64,000 bases of DNA, taken from NCBI GenBank assembly GCA_026874595.1, contig CM049311.1:21196676-21260675 (forward strand). The letters run 5' to 3'. Shown piece after piece: positions 21,970 through 35,400 of this stretch (the first letter of the stretch is position 1; every line of letters starts with the position of its first letter). Source of the DNA: Sipunculus nudus (lineage: Eukaryota > Annelida > Sipuncula > Golfingiida > Sipunculidae). The notes beneath the pieces are model-generated. The model was not told where the DNA came from and did not search any database. It saw nothing but the letters and a program-made list of their open reading frames with translations. A program made the translations under genes and the position numbers.

Positions 21970-22578
21970 AGGTAGTATCTCACTTGGATGTGACATCTTG
22001 CGACTAGTTGGAGACACGTCAATTGCGAGAAAATACACGAATTAGCGACAATTTTCACTTACAATCACACTGAATCGTACTTACGACACGTTTGCGAACA
22101 TCGTACGAGTGTTTGGCCTAAAATTCGGCTGGAGTTCGTATACCCGCGCCGTGCGAATGTCGTGCGATGTTCACAAGATATTCGCACGACATTTGTGAAA
22201 TATTCGCAAGATAATTCGCAACCAGAATGTCAGATTTTCATTTTTATCTCCAAACATTCGCAATGTAGTTGCATAGGTCGCAAACCCCTCTCAAAGATGT
22301 CTCGCAGTAATCGCACTTCCTGTCTCACGGAAACTGACTTGAGAATAGTTCGAGACGGGTTTGAGACACCAGCGACGCCTCTGCGACTATTTTGCGAGAA
22401 AGTTGTTTTGCGAATTTTCTTAACATGTTCAAAATTTGTGCGACAAGATAGCGACACTTTGCGAATCACGCGAGGTAATTGAGAACCGCCGCGAATGTTC
22501 TAAGACACTTTTGAGACTCTCTCGCGAATGCATTTTCAATTTGTCGCAAAGCTGGCGCAGCCCAGTGAGATACAGGCT
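21970..22578. mobile_element. PIF/Harbinger-like MITE, 609 bp, TTA target duplication
   Basis: The left end AGGTAGTATCTCACT (21970-21984) and the reverse complement of the right end, AGCCTGTATCTCACT (22564-22578), match at 12 of 15 positions. Both ends abut TTA (21967-21969 and 22579-22581), the 3-bp TWA duplication typical of PIF/Harbinger elements. The interior is dominated by GCGAC, TTCGC and GCGAGA words, far richer in CpG than the surroundings. No transposase is encoded, and the two opposite-strand open frames inside are by-products of the biased composition. Superfamily assignment is from the duplication and end shape only. Confidence 0.7.
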
Positions 22579-22581
22579 TTA

Positions 22582-23280
22582 GCTGGCAGAATATAGGTCA
22601 CAGTGACCTTACATCGGATGTCCAAGGAGAAATTACAAAGACCTCCCTTATGAATAAGGTAAGACGTTTCTAGATCCAACAGAAATGGTTTGTGCCTGTC
22701 TATCATTCTGGGTGATCGGAATTAGGTTGTCCGCTCAGAGCTCACAGAATACAGGTCATGACCTACTCTAAGGTACAGAAGGAGATTTACCCAGGAATTT
22801 TAAGTTCCAGACCCAACCGTTATGAAGAAAATAATGATCACTCTTTAACGTTTGAGATTAAGTTCTACTCTCTGATTGGTTGGTTCTCTGCTGCTGGTAT
22901 CGGTTTGTATCCTACCTGGCCTCTTTGGCTGTCGGTGCTGTGGCTTTCCTCAGGTTACAGGTATGGGTGAAAAGGTGGCGGTCTCTCGCAACCTCCTGCT
23001 TGGCTTGTGTGGCATCACGTTTATAGGCTCCATCGAAATTCTCATAATTATGCTTAATTAGCGCCCAGGGCGGAGTCTTGGATACAGCAACCTGTAGCTG
23101 CTCGTCTAAGCTTAGAACATCTTAAGTCAGTCGTTGTGATTGGTGCCTATCAGACTTTCACGTTTTTCCTATACCTCAAATTATATAGATCACAGTGACC
23201 TAGTTTCAATATTCTTTGAAGAATTTGGCTAAAACCTCCTTTGATGTTGAGGCCTGAAGGATACAAGTTGTGTCCATCTT
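22582..23280. other. No gene recognised
   Basis: Contains 'gtcacagtgacctta' and 'atcacagtgacctag' segments reminiscent of the dispersed repeats elsewhere in the window, but no boundaries could be drawn. The short open frames carry no family signature. Confidence 0.4.
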
Positions 23281-23650
23281 ACATTCTATAGCTCGCAGAA
23301 AAAAAGGTTTGTCTATTTGTCTGTTAAAAAAAATACTCATAACTTTCTTAAAGGAATTTGATGCAACTTTCAGAATAACTCTCGGCAATGATACAAGGAC
23401 CAGTTGATTAAATTTTGGGGGTGATCCAGATCACAAGGGTCCATGATTGTTTTATGGAGGAAAAATGCCATATGAGGGTTATATGAACTGCCTTGTTAAC
23501 TTTGTTGCCACTAGGTGGCGCTCAGTGTCAGTTTGGTATAACGTTCAGTGTTTGTTCTTCTGTGGTTTCTGACGATGCCATATGCGGGTTATGAGATGCC
23601 TTGGCAGAGGTCTGCACTCTCTGAGTCCAAATTTCTAGTTTTATTGCAAC
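23281..23650 (+). repeat. Dispersed repeat ending GGCAGAGGTCTGCACTCTCT
   Basis: The order 'actcataactttcttaaaggaatttgatgcaactttc', 'gggggtgatccagatcac' and GGCAGAGGTCTGCACTCTCT resembles a repeat I know from many animal genomes, where it forms the 3' part of retroposons. 'tgccatatg.gggttat.tga' occurs twice inside (near 23466 and 23577). Family name not assigned. Confidence 0.5.
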
Positions 23651-24130
23651 TAATGTAAATGCCTGTACGTCTAGATTAGAGTGAGCTTAAAATTGTTACA
23701 ACTGATAAAACAATTATCATCTTACAGTGGTACATTTAGTGGTACATTACAGGTAAATTTGTCCTTACAATATCGATTATTATTACATTATGAGGAGAAT
23801 ATTACATTATCAGTTTTAATTAGCTTTAAGTTTAGAGATGCCCAAATGACGGAGTTGATTACTCGCCCGCAAGAGGTCGTTTGTACTCAAAAAGAACCTC
23901 TCCCAGACAGGCATTGTGGGACTATTCGTCTCAGCGATAAAAACTCCAAAACTGAAATTTGTCGCAGATCAAGAAAATACCTGTTAACATAGCCCATGCG
24001 CCCGCTTACAAAATATTACGTATCCCTTACGACCAAATATCAATGTTCATGTTATTAAGCCTTCAAACAAGTCTTATTCGACATATTTATCGGACTACAT
24101 TCCGTCTTCAAAAAAATTTATACCGACGCC

Positions 24131-24480
24131 AATCGTCTTCTTTGGCTCAGGGGTAGAGCACAGGGGTCAAAGCCGGGATATCATGAGTTCGAATCTAAGC
24201 CGAGGCGATGTTAGCGTCATATCGACCCTCTGGCATTCGGGTTATCACGGCTTAGGCTGTGAACGCTTTGCAGGCTTATTGGGAAGGCCATGCCCAACGG
24301 TCGTTTCCACTCACAAAACGTGTGCGCCTTTCGGGGGTTCCCGTAGGTATGACCCAGTTATGGGGACAATTACACACTCAGAGCCCACAGGTGCAGTATC
24401 ACCGGGGCATGGTTTACACCAGGATAGACTGAGAGGAAGTGTGTGATACTGCCCCGTCACATAGTCCGAAATCTATACCT
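24131..24480 (+). repeat. tRNA-derived SINE
   Basis: The A box-like TGGCTCAGGGG (24143-24153) and B box-like AGTTCGAATCT (24186-24196) lie 43 bases apart, as in a tRNA gene. GCTC/GAGC can form a D stem around AGGGGTA, but the acceptor and T stems pair poorly, so this is a decayed Pol III head and not a working tRNA. The following body ends with GCCCACAGGTGCAGT to GTCCGAAAT (24383-24472), shared with 9374-9461. The paired copies define a repeat family. Confidence 0.7.
24143..24196 (+). promoter_or_regulatory. Internal Pol III promoter boxes of the SINE
   Basis: TGGCTCAGGGG differs from the A-box consensus TRGCNNAGYNG at one position. AGTTCGAATCT differs from GGTTCGANTCC at the two outer positions. 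Activity is not implied. Confidence 0.5.
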
Positions 24481-26004
24481 ACGCGGTGCATTGTGGGGAA
24501 AGAATTTCTTTGCCCACGATCCCAGACCAGCAGAGTCGTACTCTTGATACTATGACTCTGCGTAGTGTGTTGTTTTGATTTGCCTCTTCAACTAGCTACC
24601 ACAAGCAGGACCTGTATAAAGTCACTTATGCATGAATGATCCTTAAACATACAAACACGGTTTTAGGTGTGTTCCATCCCAAAATGGAGACCCCGAACTT
24701 AGGATTTTTAGTTTGTGAATGCATTGTAATTAACACTCAGTATATGAAGTAGATTAACATCCGTTTCATATATAACCAAATTCAAGCTTTTAAGAGTTAT
24801 ATATGTATATATTTACATAATATACCATATTAGTGACATTGCGATATCATGTAAATAAAAACAATACCACGTGCTTGGTAACAGTTGCAGTGATGAACTT
24901 ATTATCGTATAGCTTGATGGAGACTTTAAGACACAAGGACAACACAAATACTCAACGCAGAATCCTAATGTGACATTGTTTATTAACGTATGTTGTGAAT
25001 GGGACTGCATGATACAATTATACACGTGGTGGTCTTTGAATAATGCATAATATCTAATCATCATTTGCAATATGTCCTCATCCTGTGTGCCCAGTGAAAG
25101 TAGAACAATTTTTTATAATTTTAAGCATTGTTAAAAAGAGTGTTTACAAATTTATAACCTTGAATAAGTTTACAAAGTGTACAAAAAATAGGATAAATGA
25201 AGATTTCGGTCTAAAACATATCTATTTCATATATAACACTATTCGCAAAAACAGGACAGTTTCATGCGAGTTCCTAATTGTTGAAAAAATGAAATACAAT
25301 TATTTGTCATTTTATTTCTGGACAGGAGGCCATCCTTGCTAATGAGGCCCCACAAACCTCTCAGTCGAAAAGCATTTTATGCACTCTTGCTTCTTGAATA
25401 TTCTGGGTTTAATATGTATACATGTATACGGCACCCCCTTCCGTAAATCTTGGCTACGCCCCTGGAGTTTTACTCTTGTGACTCCGAGTCTGCACAGTGT
25501 GCAAGTCTTGTATGATTTTGTTCGGTCTTGTGATTAGTTCAGTGACTGTCGTTCTTACCCACCCTATTCTAAAAACAGCCACTGTATAAACATATATAAG
25601 AAGGTGGTCCGCCAATACCATGTTTATAAATCTATCTTGACACTGTTTGCAACAAATAACCTATACGCTATGAACACAGCGCGTGACCTCCTGGTGACCC
25701 TCTACTCACACGCTGTGAGAAATAGCAGGATTCTTCAGGTATGGCAAGGTGCCAAACACCCAGTCAGTTTGCGCTGGATAACTAAAATATGATTGGCTCT
25801 GCGTTGAAACAAATCTACAGAACTGTTAGAAGAAATCTGATTTGCTAAGCGTGTAAACAAACACGGCTTCGCCCGTGGCAAGCTCGAGTAGCACTGCAAG
25901 GAAGGAAATAGGCAGATAGATGGGGGTAACTGGCCTCAGGCAAGACCAGCAAGTCAGTATAGAGATAGCGACTGTGTTGAAAGTTGACGATTGCATCGTG
26001 TGTA
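24481..26004. other. No gene recognised
   Basis: Several open frames of 60-112 codons lack family signatures and consistent splice sites. Nothing else could be supported. Confidence 0.4.
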
Positions 26005-26009
26005 TTCCA

Positions 26010-26036
26010 TTGGAGGGGGGGGGGGGAGGGGGGGAG
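26010..26036. repeat. G-rich run (G12, A, G7)
   Basis: An almost pure G tract interrupted by single A. It could form a G-quadruplex. The flanking open frames owe their Gly or Pro runs to it. Confidence 0.85.
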
Positions 26037-26944
26037 TCTGTGCTACCAAGCATTTTCCACCACAGTGCAATGACCGGCATCTCAAAGAACATCCGATAGT
26101 GCTGGTGACGCCTGCAATTCGATTGGTTAAATATTACGCAGGGGGTATTCCACAGAGACAGCACCGCCTGGTGGCCGAATCTGACCGGTATCCGTTGTTT
26201 ACTGCAGCGTTTAGTGCAGCGAATATTTGAGCATAGCGTAACCGCTGCTTATGGATCTACAAATATCCTAACCCTGCAAGAAAATGCACGGGTGTCACCA
26301 GAGAACTGTGACCTAATTATTGTATTGCATATATAAGTTGGGAGTATAACCAGATGATTGTTTTTATCATTTATTGTACATTTATATAGAGTATCATGTT
26401 TAGATATTAGCGTGACACTTTAGTTAGAGAGCACACGTGTCTCGTTTGATGTTAATTTCAGTACAGTTTTATTCCGTCGGAGCCGTCTCTGTTTTGCGGT
26501 CTCTTATAGTAACGAGTATTTATTGTAGATTTCAATGGACTAACACGTGTTTAGTTTCCTCAGGGTTTTATCTCTTGAGGCCTGTCCATATTAGAATTCA
26601 TGTTGTAACTGGCAGTCGGCATAATAGGGAGTGGAGATTGGCCAGAGGACGGTCAGGACTTCTGACGTCAGCAAGCAACTACAAGTCGGGATGAAGAGGA
26701 TGTTCGAAAAGTGCCCAGTCAGCGTACCAGTTTCGGTATAGCCTGACGATGTCTACAGTCCAGGGGCATTAAAAGGATTTAAGTATATTCAATTTTAATT
26801 TATAATTAAGGGCAAAAATTATATATTTAACAAATTAAATAGATGATCACGTAAAAAAGGGAATGGGGTAATGTAGAGGGCAATTAAAGGTCAACATATG
26901 CTAATATCACTATTTGAAAGTAAAGTAATATTAATAGGAGCCAA

Positions 26945-27058
26945 GTAAAAGTAATAGTAATAGTAACAGTAATAGATGAAAAAAAATGTTGAAATAGTAA
27001 GAGTAATAGTAATCGATGTATTAAGAAGTAATAGTAATAATAACAGAACCACTGTAAA
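26945..27058. repeat. (AGTAAT)n simple repeat
   Basis: 'gtaatagtaatagtaacagtaataga' and related triplet runs over about 110 bases with interruptions. The minus-strand leucine- and tyrosine-rich frame over it is not a gene. Confidence 0.85.
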
Positions 27059-27059
27059 A

Positions 27060-29285
27060 GGACCCAACCCTGTTGTGTACTGACGCAATCACAATGTACG
27101 TTTCATAGTGTGACCCTGATTTACACAGAATCTACTACCTCTGCCACCGGACTCACACAAAACACGACCATAACTGCATGCTGACATAAAAAGTGAGTGC
27201 CAAGGGATATCGAGTCACATGTTGTTCACATTTACTGACAATGCAAGTGGGTCAGTGACCAGGTCAAATGTCATACATGCTTAAATCTGTCAGTGACAGC
27301 AGGGCTTGTTCATATGCACAATGGACCTTAACCAGGCGCTGGAGGATGGACTTACCTGTCAAACCGGAAAAACATACCTGTATGCGGTCGTACATGCTGG
27401 GGAATATCCATTTAACAGAATCTTCATTTCTGTTAATGAGTGTAATTTATAAAGTACACGAACATTTTTTAAATTTTGATGATAAGGTACTTGGGCAAAT
27501 GTAAGTCCTATCCTTGTTGATAAATATAAATGGGGGCCATATTCAGGTGGACCACACACGGGCATGGTATCTGAGAAGCCTAGGGATAGTTAGCAGTTAG
27601 TATGATCTTGGTAGACTACTGACTGTAGGAAAACCCCACTGCATTGCTATCATGTAATGCCATCTTTAACATACAGTGATGAAGATACTCGATTACAGCA
27701 GCTTGTCCCACGGTCAACCCATGTAATCACTGATTTGTCATTTTGACTCCGCAGTCGACTTTTGACCTTTCTCTATACATATGTAATAGAATATCTACGA
27801 GATATTCTGTATGATACTTCACCTCCAGCACATTCTTCTCAAATCAGTATCACCTACAGGTCACGAAAGGTCATTTGAGATTCAGAATCAGTAATCATAA
27901 GAAGGGGAGAAATTATTCTCTATCAAGGGTGAAATAACGTGATGCATTGCACATTTTGTTGAGAAAATATAAAGTGTATTCTGTTTAGGTGTGCCTATTA
28001 TCGTCAAGAGAATCTTTATACAAAAGACCTGGCAGGTTCATAGTGAATAATTTATTTATACTGAATGCATATAGAACTTTATAATGTGATATTTGACGGA
28101 AACAAACAAGATATCTTACAAAGCATTTCAGTCAAATTATTAATTTAGTAATTGATATAACAGTCTATATGAAAAAAAAATACGCTTTACTGTATACATA
28201 AATTTTTCGTTTACCAAGATGAAAAAAATAACAAATTGCTCGAGTGTTATTTATTTTTGCATAAAATAAAATAATTACATATATATATAATGAATTACGC
28301 AGATTAAATGATATGAAGAAATGAATAATATTTATATAATAAACCCTTTCCACGAACACGGGCAGTGTATAGGTAAAATCGTCTGAAGTGTTTTGGTCTG
28401 GTTTGTTGAAGGAAAGCCAATACAGAGACCCCGACAGGAACCTCACTGTGAATGATTAGGTTTACATTTATCATTTTCAAATATAATAAACGATGGCCTA
28501 TCCAGTCAATATATATGACCCGAACAATGAATGTCCATCGCCGCCTGCAGGGGGCGCTTGTGAGGTGAGCAAGATGTTTTCATCATGCCCCCTACCGTTT
28601 TGCCTCAACATAATAGGCAATTTCCATGGTTGCGTAACTCGAGTAACTGTCGTCTGCCGTGCTTGGTTCCTGTAGCCGGCATACCAGGTTTTGTCAAAAG
28701 AGATCACATGAACCTTGCCTTTCATTATATTTCTTGAGTAATGTTATCATTTGAGGTATAACAAATACGATCTGAATTATTTGGCGATCTAATGGTCCAG
28801 AAAACTTGGTATTAGAGGTATTTATCAGACGTCTTTAGTGTATTGGAAACACTCAGTGCGGAAGAGGTACCGAGAAAAATGTAACAATTCCAGCTGATAC
28901 TCTAAACTCTGAATGCGAGAGTTCTGTATGTTTTTTTTCTCACTCAACAGGCAGCTTCGTTAAAAATATCACAAAAAGTCACTGGGGAAATATTGAAGGT
29001 CACTTACATATATATATATTTAAAAATATATAAAAATTTGTGTTAAATATGTTTTCATATGATGATAAATGGCGCATGGTCAAAGTCAGGAGTGTAATAT
29101 CGATATGTGTTATACACTGTGAGGCATATGTTTTGCTCTCGTTAAGCCAATAATGAAATATGTCTAATATACTGAGTCAGGTTCAGCTCTGTTGTGTTGC
29201 AGTAACACGAAGAAATCTGATCAAAATGCTGAACAATTTCCTTAACACCCCATGTCACGTGGCCTGTCGTCTGCCCAGCGTTGCC
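27060..29285. other. Downstream of the transporter, no supported gene
   Basis: The part next to 29286 presumably holds the 3' untranslated region of the minus-strand transporter; no canonical AATAAA was found at a convincing place. A 25-codon plus-strand frame at 28493 (MAYPVNIYDPNNECPSPPAG) ends near a GTGAGC donor but has no partner exon. Confidence 0.4.
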
Positions 29286-29442
29286 TCATCCACCGGCGGC
29301 GGTAATGTTCACGTAGCAGGGAGGAACGAAGCTGCTTTTACCAACTATCTCGTGGACTGCGGCGTATGTAGAGGCCACGCCCCCTAGAATTCCTACCAGT
29401 ATGATCTCGACGTTCAAAACCTTAATATGGAGGGGCACTTTC
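29286..29442 (-). CDS. Transporter exon 8 (C-terminus and stop)
   Basis: Acceptor TTTTCAG precedes 29442. It encodes residues 400(part)-451, beginning WKVPLHIKV, then a helix (VEIILVGILGGVASTYAAV) and the tail ending NITAAGG. TGA is at 29288-29286. Confidence 0.88.
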
Positions 29443-32400
29443 CTGAAAACAAGACATGTATTTTTTGGGGGCTTTACTATTTTGTATATATGAGTGTCAA
29501 CAATAATTTCATAATATTATCCTCAGTAACTGAGTAATTATTAAAAGCTACACCTGTAATCTATTTATCATTTATAAAAGTTAAAGACGGAATTTCTGTT
29601 ACGAAACATAAATATGATATTTGGCAAAATTAAACACAAGACGTTACTTTTTAATAATAAATATTTGTTGCCCTTAATACGTGGCCGCATTAATCTACTT
29701 GACACATTTTTTTATTTGTCTATCTATATTGTCAGTGACTATTGCATATATTTTATACATTATCTTATTTGCTAATATAAATATTATGTTAATCTTAATT
29801 CCTTTTGCTATCTCATTCCACTGCATCAGCAATGTCGAAGCGTTCGTTTGAAAATGTTCGTTAAACATCATTTATTTAAATAGATTACAAGGCAAAAAGT
29901 ATTGAACAAAAAAGAAACAAGTATGACCTTAAAACATTGATTTTTTTCCTTATCAATAATGTAATAACAGTAATAGAATTATTTATAAATGGGATATACA
30001 AACCTTAGTCTAAACTTACCATTCAGGCCATGGACCTTTAGCGGCGCATAAACGCAGATAAAATACAGGTGGCGCCACAAACACCAGGAACGTGATTGTT
30101 GATCCGCCAACTAAATCCAAGATTGCGGAGAAATGAGGGATAGACTCTGCCACAAACAGGATCAATAGCAACATCACGGTCCGTAGGATTACCCGTTTTA
30201 TATGGAACTCTGAATAAGTTGAGTAAAACATAAAGATTATATTGTTGCAATAAAATAATCATATCAGTTTGGCTCACCAAATATTTCGTGCAAATTATGA
30301 TTATGGGATCAATATGATATATCACTCATTGACAAAACTTATAACGAAATAAATAAAAGACACGCCGAAAAATCGTCATAGAAATATTTCCGTAAGAAAT
30401 CCTTTATTAGGCGTTTCTTTTATGTGGTTTTGATTAAAATTATCAAGTAATTTACCAAAAAATATCTATGATGAAAAGAAAAGGATGTTTTTTTCAGATT
30501 TTTTGCGGAACAATAAAAAAATCTGTTAGAAAACCCATGCTTTGGTAATATTTTCGCACATTAAAGTTAACCGCACCAAGCTTAATGATAGAATTCAGAA
30601 TTCGGCTGCGATATAAAGTAACGGTATCTTCTGTTTGTTTCATGTTAGTATGTTAGTATGTTAATAACCTGTCCTTGCATGTAAATATAAGCTTTGTATC
30701 GCAATTCTATTCTATTATAAACGTGTAGGTACTTTAATTTGTTTAATAAAACAGCTTTTGGGTGGACGTATTTTGATTAACGTTTTATATATATTTTAAT
30801 TAAGAGTAAAATTTGACGAAACACTGAACTAGGTGTGAATCGATATATACCTTGCGGGATCTAATACTAATCTGAAATATCTTTAATAAACGATTATGAA
30901 ACGACTCAAAATTAACTGGTTGCTATGTAACTGATACCGCGTGAAGAACTGGTAGTATTACTCAAAACAGAAGATTTTATCTTGAGACTTACTGTTTGGT
31001 ACCCGGAATAATTCTTCGAATTCTTGTGTGAGTGGATTCATGATTATAATCATGGTACAGAGGAGATGTCCTGTGATGAGGATCTCCACGCTGATGCGAA
31101 CGCCCCCTCGCGGCATACTCTGGAGTACATTTTTACTGACGCCAGCGCCAAACACAAAATACCCAGTGGCCGCAACAGGCAGGTAAAACAGCGTTACAGC
31201 TGAAAACACATCGCTAATTTCATCAGAGTAACCACAGATACCTCTCACAGATACCTCTCTTTATTAACCAAAGATAGTACTGTATAGTACCCAGGCTGTG
31301 TGTTTGTTTTTTTATATGCACGTGTGTGTAACAGGTGGGGCCCCGCCAAAATGATTCAAACATTCAACAATGACATCTGGCGGCAAGTCAGACGTACTAG
31401 AGTTTTGCAAAGGGAGTTGTGCCTTTCAACAGCCGCACGTATGATACCAACCGCCTAAGGTTACATATTTTTTTTTCCGTTTGACAACGTATACCGTGTC
31501 TTACAGCTTGTATATAAACAACACATCTCATACATCGTTGACAGAGGCGTTTTGAGAACTTTTCTTTGAAGAATTACCCAGAGTTCATTAATATGTACTC
31601 AGAGTAAGCTAGAAATCTCATTAATCATTCAGAAACGTAGGCGAACAACTGATGTTAAACACCCATTACATGTGCTGCTATCTGGTGGTAAATTTTATAA
31701 CCAATTTATGGCTCTTTCACAGTAATGCACAGATTTTACCTCAATGGGAAATATAAAAACTAACGGCCAGGCTAGCTAATAACAAGATGGCAATAACAGA
31801 GATCCAGAGGGCGGGGGTCTAGCAGCAGCAACCTTTCTTAAGGGTTTCAAACCATATTTTGCGGCCTATAGACCCCCCGCCTCCCCCCTCCCGCCTTTCC
31901 GGAGCCGATGACCTTTTCGTAAGGTTTTTTCATTAGTCCTCCAGGGTTGGACCCCTCCTTTTCTTAAATCATGGATCCTGACTTGATAAAGCTGTTTTTG
32001 GTGTATTTAATTTAATGATCTTGTAGCAAACAGGAAAATACAACCATTAAAAAATTGAAAATAACATATCAAATATTTTACAAACCTGACCTAAGAATGC
32101 CAAGATAGCGGCTTTTGGAAACTTGTTGATCCGTCGCATGTCTTGTTGAATGGTAGGGAAGGTGGAATGACCGCCGAAAGCGAAAGCTATTGTACCGAAC
32201 GCATGAAGGAAGGACGTTAATGTAGCAGGCGGTCTATAAACAGGTTCCCCCACTTTCATCATGGCCGACACGAACACGAGCACACAAGCGATGGTTGACG
32301 CAGAAAGGGCGCCAACAGCAATGGGCCTGTTGAAAGAGACAACAAGATTCGCCCTATAACACTGAGAAAACTTATTGAATGGATGCTTTATAACCGCTTA

Positions 32401-35400
32401 GAAAGATAATATTTTCATTTGTGGAATATATCAATGTATCCGGATATAAGAAAAAAAATCCCATTGAAGCAAAGGGAGAAAAAAAATTAATTTCTGAACA
32501 ATGAAGGAAATTTAAAGAAAATTAGGCATGTTTGCAGAATATTTGGAGAATTTGAAAATCAGTATTTGTACATAGGTTAAATATTAAGTTAATTAATCAA
32601 TTAATTAATCTATATGCGAGATAATGTTTAAATATAAAGATTCAGTAAAGTCATCATATTAATATATATCTATATAAAGCCAAATACATAATTTATGAGA
32701 TTTTGCAGAGGTTAAATGTAACCCTTAAAGAACGATCCAATACATTGAGTAGATAATCTGGGTTAGCTTTATATCCTTTGAAAGATTTTACCATCGTGAG
32801 GTGAAGAGAAGAGGGTTTAACTGCTATTAATAGGTGCTGCTTTTATCCTGGCGAACAGGGCGCATCTTTGATCGGATCATGGATGGAGTTGGCTAAGAGT
32901 GATCAATTAAGATCTTGGCGTCGCTATGTCTGCGGGCTCAGACTGCTTTCTACTTTTTAATTAAATGTTCTGTAGATGTATCTGATGCTTTTCAGTCCTT
33001 TTATGTGATACATATTAATACTGTCTTACCAAAAGTCTTTCGGCGTCCCAAGCCAGGTTAGAGGAGCCAGGGCGGCGGCTATGATAATGACCCAGTAACA
33101 CAGAGATATGTGAACGTGGACTTGTTCTAGCAGAGATTGGACATTCTGAGCGGAGATCAACAGGAACACGACGGAGGCACCAAACAACGTGAAGTCCATA
33201 CAGAGAGAACAAACCACCCTGTAACAAAGAGCACGTGACCTAAATGACGAAATAGAAGTTTTTACCCCTCTAACGTATGAGAGTATACCTAGATATGTGT
33301 ATTAGTGAGGGAAAAAACGCACTTGAATTACCGACGAGGAAACATGTATTTTCGTAATATTTTACGACGCCTCGCAGCCTACATTTAAAATACATTATCA
33401 GTTTAAATAAACCAGACCAACCGTAAAGGCTTGTTTGTACTTTCTAAAAAATACGCGCAAAAAGGATAAAAAAAATTTATTCACATCCGTATGTATGTCA
33501 CTTATGTATCTGATTGTCAGCTATATATCATGCAAGGACAAGAAATGGCGGAGGTTACTATCGGAATGGGATTAACACCGTTTTGTAAGTTCACATGTTT
33601 TTTCTGAGTTAATTTCTCACTCGCATCCTAATATTAGCCAATTCTAGGTGATCATTGCAGAGCAGTTTTCTGTGTGACTGGCGTCACGAATCAAAGTAGT
33701 CCCTATCATCCCAATTTTTAATGTCTATTTCATGAGTCGTATATTCACATAAAAATGTGATGTAATTTACTCTACATCTTCCGAATGAGAGACATGCGGC
33801 AAGCATGCTATAAATACTCTACACCTACAACCAGGGCCAGGCTGGATTTATCACAGAATCTCTCAAGTGCTTGTATATAAATTTCTCGGCCAATAACTTC
33901 TTAACTATTAATTTTATTCTCTTTCGAATATAAACTACCTATGTAGGCCTATACCTTCAAGAAAAAATTATTTACATAAACTGAGCCCACGTTGTCCTGA
34001 TTAACTGTGTAATGCCGATGTGTTTAATTGTAATCCGCGATTATGCGAAAAAGTTGAGTTGACTGTCAGTAGTTTCAACAGACCTTTACACTACACAAGC
34101 AGCATCTGGTGGTGATGACTAAAACTAAGTTGACGGGTCCGTCACAACTTCACCGTATATTTACATCGTATTTATCATATGATCACATCTTTGATGGAAA
34201 ACATATTTTTAAAGGTAAGGTTGTGTAGGAGTGACCAGACAAAATACAAATTACTGGCTCGCAGGACATCAAAAGCTGTTGATCATCTGTTCGGTTAATC
34301 ATATTTAAACATGTATAATATCTATTTTATTTATTTTTTTTTTCATATTTAAAACTCGTCTTCAGAAAACCAAATGAGACTTTTACTTGGCTTAATGTAT
34401 ATGTGTCAAAGATAAATCAGAAAAGAGTTTCATGCTCCACACCATCATGAATGATTACTCACAATAATGTGACATTAATTAAGCTGAGCTAATAATACAG
34501 TGAATTTCTAGCTGACCTCATCCACTTTCCTACGGCCTTCTCGGCAATAGCTGGATACGGGTACCTCACGTGACGCTCACGGAATTCTGGGTAGCGCTCC
34601 TGCATGATGATCCAGCAGTAACCAAGGAGACGTGCTGTGTGGCACGCCGCCATGCCGGAAACCACGATTAATAGCAAACTGATCCAGCCTGTTCAAGAAT
34701 TAAGCAAAAATTGATATGACAAGTGTAAATAGGTATATGAAAACTAAGTAAAACCTTTATAAGCGCATGCTTCCATCAGATGTTTAAAACTTTTAGAGGA
34801 AATACACAGACCAATGAACATATATACGAAAATATCCGGCCTATAGCTGCCTCCTCAATCTTGACCAGTTTTTCACATCATTATGGTAGACCTCTCACTC
34901 TTATGAAAATATGATCATAAATTTTACTTGAAGGCCTATGCAAGGAAAAAAATAAAAATTAGGGCAAAATAAAAAAAAAAGGTATGGCTCTCAGGCATTT
35001 TTTTCAGAAATCAATGCGGGCGGGCGCTTTTTTTATTTTAATTTTTTTGGTATGTTTCGATAAAAATGTCATATGATAAGGTAAAAGCATGAAAATAACA
35101 GTTTTATTTTGCTTAATAAGTAAAAGCACTTCAAAACAAAGGAAATTGTATGGTTTTATCTTCTTGAAAGAAATGTCGGAGCGGCAGCAGCTCGAAATTG
35201 GAAAGTTTTTATTGAAAATCAAAATAAAAATGTTTGATGCGGACGTTTAAAATTGATGCGGGCGGTGCCTGAGAACCATACCTTTAATTTTTTTGGCCTT
35301 ATAAACAAATAGGGAAGGAGAAGAAGGGGAGAAAAGAAGGCCTACTTCAAAGTAAAAGACAGAAAGAACAACAGGGAGGGAGACATAGATGATAAAGGGA

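Noticed and set aside
22162-22482. 106-codon plus-strand and 79-codon minus-strand frames
   Set aside because: Both lie inside the Harbinger-like MITE and reflect its GCGA/TTCGC word bias. They overlap on opposite strands.
24134-24205. A functional tRNA gene
   Set aside because: The boxes are recognisable but acceptor and T stems pair poorly, and the sequence continues into a body shared with another locus, so it is a SINE.
25826-26230. 112-codon minus-strand and 79-codon plus-strand frames near 26 kb
   Set aside because: They overlap on opposite strands over a G-run, with Pro/Gly stretches; no family and no splice context.
28493-28567. Possible coding exon MAYPVNIYDPNNECPSPPAG... ending before GTGAGC
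   Set aside because: No partner exon, no recognised family, and the position just past the convergent transporter gene makes chance likely.
29160-29387. 75-codon plus-strand frame
   Set aside because: It is the opposite strand of transporter exon 8, whose minus-strand reading fits splice sites, phase and family.
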